Shown piece by piece: positions 4,484 through 5,927 of a DNA stretch of 5,927 nucleotides. Positions within the stretch are counted from its first letter, which is position 1, and every line of letters starts with the position of its first letter. The position numbers and the translations under genes were made by a program. The DNA comes from Gammaproteobacteria bacterium (lineage in GTDB: Bacteria > Pseudomonadota > Gammaproteobacteria > SZUA-152). The DNA is taken from the NCBI GenBank assembly GCA_030599435.1, contig JAUVNZ010000108.1:1-5927 (forward strand), in the 5' to 3' direction. Under the pieces are notes generated by a model. That model did no database searches and had not been told where the DNA came from. It saw nothing but the letters and a program-made list of their open reading frames with translations.

Positions 4484-5449
4484 ATGCTTAATCTACGGGC
4501 CACCCATTACCTGGGTGGCCCGATCTTTTTTACCCTTCTCATAATTGTCCTCACCGGTTGCGCCAGCGCACCACAAACAGCACAACTGCTTGAACAACCG
4601 CAAGGATTACCGCAAAAACACGAGCTCACTCAAGTCCCGTTTTATCCGCAAAAAAAATACCAATGCGGACCTGCGGCACTGGCAACAGTTCTGCAACAAT
4701 CTGGAGTAAATATTTCACCTCTGGAACTGGTTCCCGAAATTTATCTTCCTGCCCGCAAGGGTTCGCTGCAAATTGAAATGCTGGCATCCAGCCGGCGCCA
4801 TGGGCGCATCGCCTATCGCATTGACCCAAACTTACAATCACTATTTAAAGAAGTATCAGCTGGCAACCCGGTACTGGTATTACAAAACCTTGGCTTATCC
4901 TGGGCACCCACCTGGCACTATGCCGTAGTGGCAGGGTTTGATTTCGCAAGCGAAAAAGTGATTTTACGTTCTGGAGAGATAGAGAGACACCAAACTTCAC
5001 TGGAAACCTTTGAGCGCACCTGGGCGCGCAGCAAATACTGGGGCATTGTTGTTTTACCACCCGACAAATTGCCTGAAACTGCAGACGCTATACGTTATGT
5101 GAAAACCGTAGCTGCGCTGGAAAAGATAAACCGTTGGCAAGATGCTAATACCGCTTATAACACTGCATTAATTCGTTGGCCCGGTAATCTAATAGCACAA
5201 ATGGGCTTGGGGAATAGTTATTACATGCTGAAAAACTTACCTGCTTCCGAACAAGCCTTTCGATCTGCAAGTTTAGAACATCCTGATTTTGGAGCCGCTT
5301 TTAACAATCTGGCGCAGGTGTTAATGGAAAGGGGAAAAATCATCGAGGCAAAAAGCCATGCTTTACGCGCAATAGAAATTGGGGGGCCACAACTTGAAAG
5401 TTTTCAGAATACGCTGCGAGAAATTAATCAGCAGCAGAAAATGAAATAA
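4484..5449 (+). CDS. PA2778-family lipoprotein: C39-like cysteine peptidase with TPR repeats
   Basis: This 321-residue protein starts with a lipoprotein signal: hydrophobic 14-23, then lipobox LTGC at 23-26. Lipidated C26 is followed by Ala, so an outer-membrane location, facing the periplasm, is likely. A papain-like C39 domain spans about 48-192: Q56 (oxyanion), catalytic C61 in YQCGPAALATVL, and H145 in TWHYAVVAGFD. The usual third catalytic Asp is not evident; LRSG (161-164) occupies that region, which I believe is typical of this family. About three TPR-like helical repeats follow (roughly 205-303), suited to protein binding. The ATG at 4484 is the only plausible start, since an in-frame stop lies at 4460-4462, yet its ribosome site is poor. 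Translational coupling to the preceding gene is likely. The neighbouring GG-motif protein is the obvious candidate substrate (inference). Confidence 0.87.
   Translation: MLNLRATHYLGGPIFFTLLIIVLTGCASAPQTAQLLEQPQGLPQKHELTQVPFYPQKKYQCGPAALATVLQQSGVNISPLELVPEIYLPARKGSLQIEMLASSRRHGRIAYRIDPNLQSLFKEVSAGNPVLVLQNLGLSWAPTWHYAVVAGFDFASEKVILRSGEIERHQTSLETFERTWARSKYWGIVVLPPDKLPETADAIRYVKTVAALEKINRWQDANTAYNTALIRWPGNLIAQMGLGNSYYMLKNLPASEQAFRSASLEHPDFGAAFNNLAQVLMERGKIIEAKSHALRAIEIGGPQLESFQNTLREINQQQKMK
4496..4531 (+). terminator. Intrinsic terminator/attenuator inside the lipoprotein signal-peptide codons
   Basis: CGGGCCACCCA (4496-4506) and TGGGTGGCCCG (4512-4522) form a perfect 11-bp stem, nine pairs being G-C, around the 5-base loop TTACC. 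A U-tract (six T at 4526-4531) follows after ATC. The hairpin begins 18 bases after the stop of the small secreted protein, as expected for its terminator, but also lies 12 bases inside the next gene. The stem encodes residues 5-13 of the lipoprotein and the T-run encodes Phe codons of its signal-peptide core. No comparable A-run exists for a minus-strand terminator. Confidence 0.85.
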
Positions 5450-5476
5450 CTAACAGCTAATCACCAACAGTAATAA

Positions 5477-5927
5477 CTACTGAACCAATTGGTTCATATC
5501 AAAGATAGGCAACAAAATCGCAATAACAATAAACAACACAATACCCCCCATTGCTACAATCAACAGGGGCTCAAATAAACCCATAGCGCCTGCAATTAAC
5601 GTCTCCACCTCACGCTCCTGCCCCGATGCGGCTCTATCCAGCATCTCTTCCAGGTTACCACTGGCTTCACCACTAGCGATCAAATTAACGGTCATAGGCG
5701 GAAAATAACCGCATGCCTCTAATGCCAGATGTATCCCTGAACCTTCGCGAACCCGTCTGGCGGCTTCATCCACTGCTTCGCGCATGGGCATATTTGTCAT
5801 GACCTGTGCAGATATACGCATACCTTCCAGCGCTGGAACACCACTGGCAACCAGGATGCTAAACGTGCGCGCAAACCGGGAAGTTTCCACTCCCCTGACC
5901 AGGCGCCGAAATATGGGTAGCGATAGT
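5477..5927 (-). CDS. gspF: Type II secretion system inner-membrane protein GspF, C-terminal part (cut by window edge)
   Basis: GspF is the polytopic inner-membrane platform protein of the type II secretion machine, working with the ATPase GspE. Only the last 149 residues are present; the frame is open through the right edge, and family members are about 400 residues long. Seen are the second GspF domain beginning LPIFRRLVRGVETSRFARTF, then ILVASGVPALEGMRI, FPPMTVNLIASGEASGNLEEML, EREVETLIAG and a C-terminal membrane helix GLFEPLLIVAMGGIVLFIVI before the LLPIFDMNQLVQ end. A GTG at 5890 is internal, not a start. No gspG follows downstream: the next gene is the convergent lipoprotein gene 27 bases away. 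gspF is therefore the last gene of its transcript here, perhaps after gspE outside the window. Confidence 0.94.
   Translation of the reverse strand, partial: LSLPIFRRLVRGVETSRFARTFSILVASGVPALEGMRISAQVMTNMPMREAVDEAARRVREGSGIHLALEACGYFPPMTVNLIASGEASGNLEEMLDRAASGQEREVETLIAGAMGLFEPLLIVAMGGIVLFIVIAILLPIFDMNQLVQ

Noticed and set aside
5481..5496. Perfect 16-bp palindrome TGAACCAATTGGTTCA
   Set aside because: It encodes the final MNQLVQ region of GspF, whose sequence is constrained by the protein. It has no spacer or T-run and only overlaps the extreme end of the gene.
5477..5890. Complete short protein starting at GTG 5890
   Set aside because: The same frame continues open to the window edge with typical GspF sequence, so this is an internal codon of a truncated gspF.

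Overview
The window looks like chromosomal DNA of a free-living, probably marine or aquatic gammaproteobacterium. The basis is a GspF-type type II secretion component, a lipoprotein/precursor pair resembling Pseudomonas PA2778/PA2779, Proteobacteria-type ThpR and PncC, and an intermediate base composition (about half G+C by eye; the intergenic region is clearly more AT-rich). The genus cannot be fixed from the sequence alone.

Layout from left to right. (1) A plus-strand WYL-domain transcriptional regulator of the CapW/BrxR type (20-916) starts only 19 bases from the left edge, so whatever it controls probably lies outside the window. (2) A 51-base convergent gap carries three 11-bp repeats. 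(3) A minus-strand group reads right to left: a cytoplasmic GGDEF diguanylate cyclase (3465-2095), pncC (nicotinamide-nucleotide amidohydrolase, 2024-1539) and thpR (RNA 2',3'-cyclic phosphodiesterase, 1504-968). Spacing is close enough for one transcript. (4) A 608-base AT-rich intergenic region (3466-4073) separates this group from a divergent plus-strand pair. It holds an inverted repeat with back-to-back TATAAT boxes, several hairpins and a perfect 22-bp tandem duplication, but no convincing gene. (5) The plus-strand pair is a secreted PA2779-like small protein (4074-4478) and a PA2778-like lipoprotein with a C39-like cysteine peptidase domain and TPR repeats (4484-5449). (6) The C-terminal part of gspF (minus strand) enters from the right edge and converges on the pair with a 27-base gap.

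The pair in (5) is the most interesting part. The small protein has a Sec signal, a helical middle, a double/triple-glycine motif and a hydrophobic C-terminal segment, much like a bacteriocin-type GG precursor. The adjacent lipoprotein belongs to the fold that cleaves GG precursors, but there is no ABC exporter. I infer, without proof, that the lipoprotein may process its neighbour in the periplasm. A strong intrinsic-terminator hairpin with a U-tract lies inside the signal-peptide codons of the lipoprotein gene, just after the small gene's stop. This suggests built-in differential expression (much precursor, little peptidase) or translation-dependent read-through.
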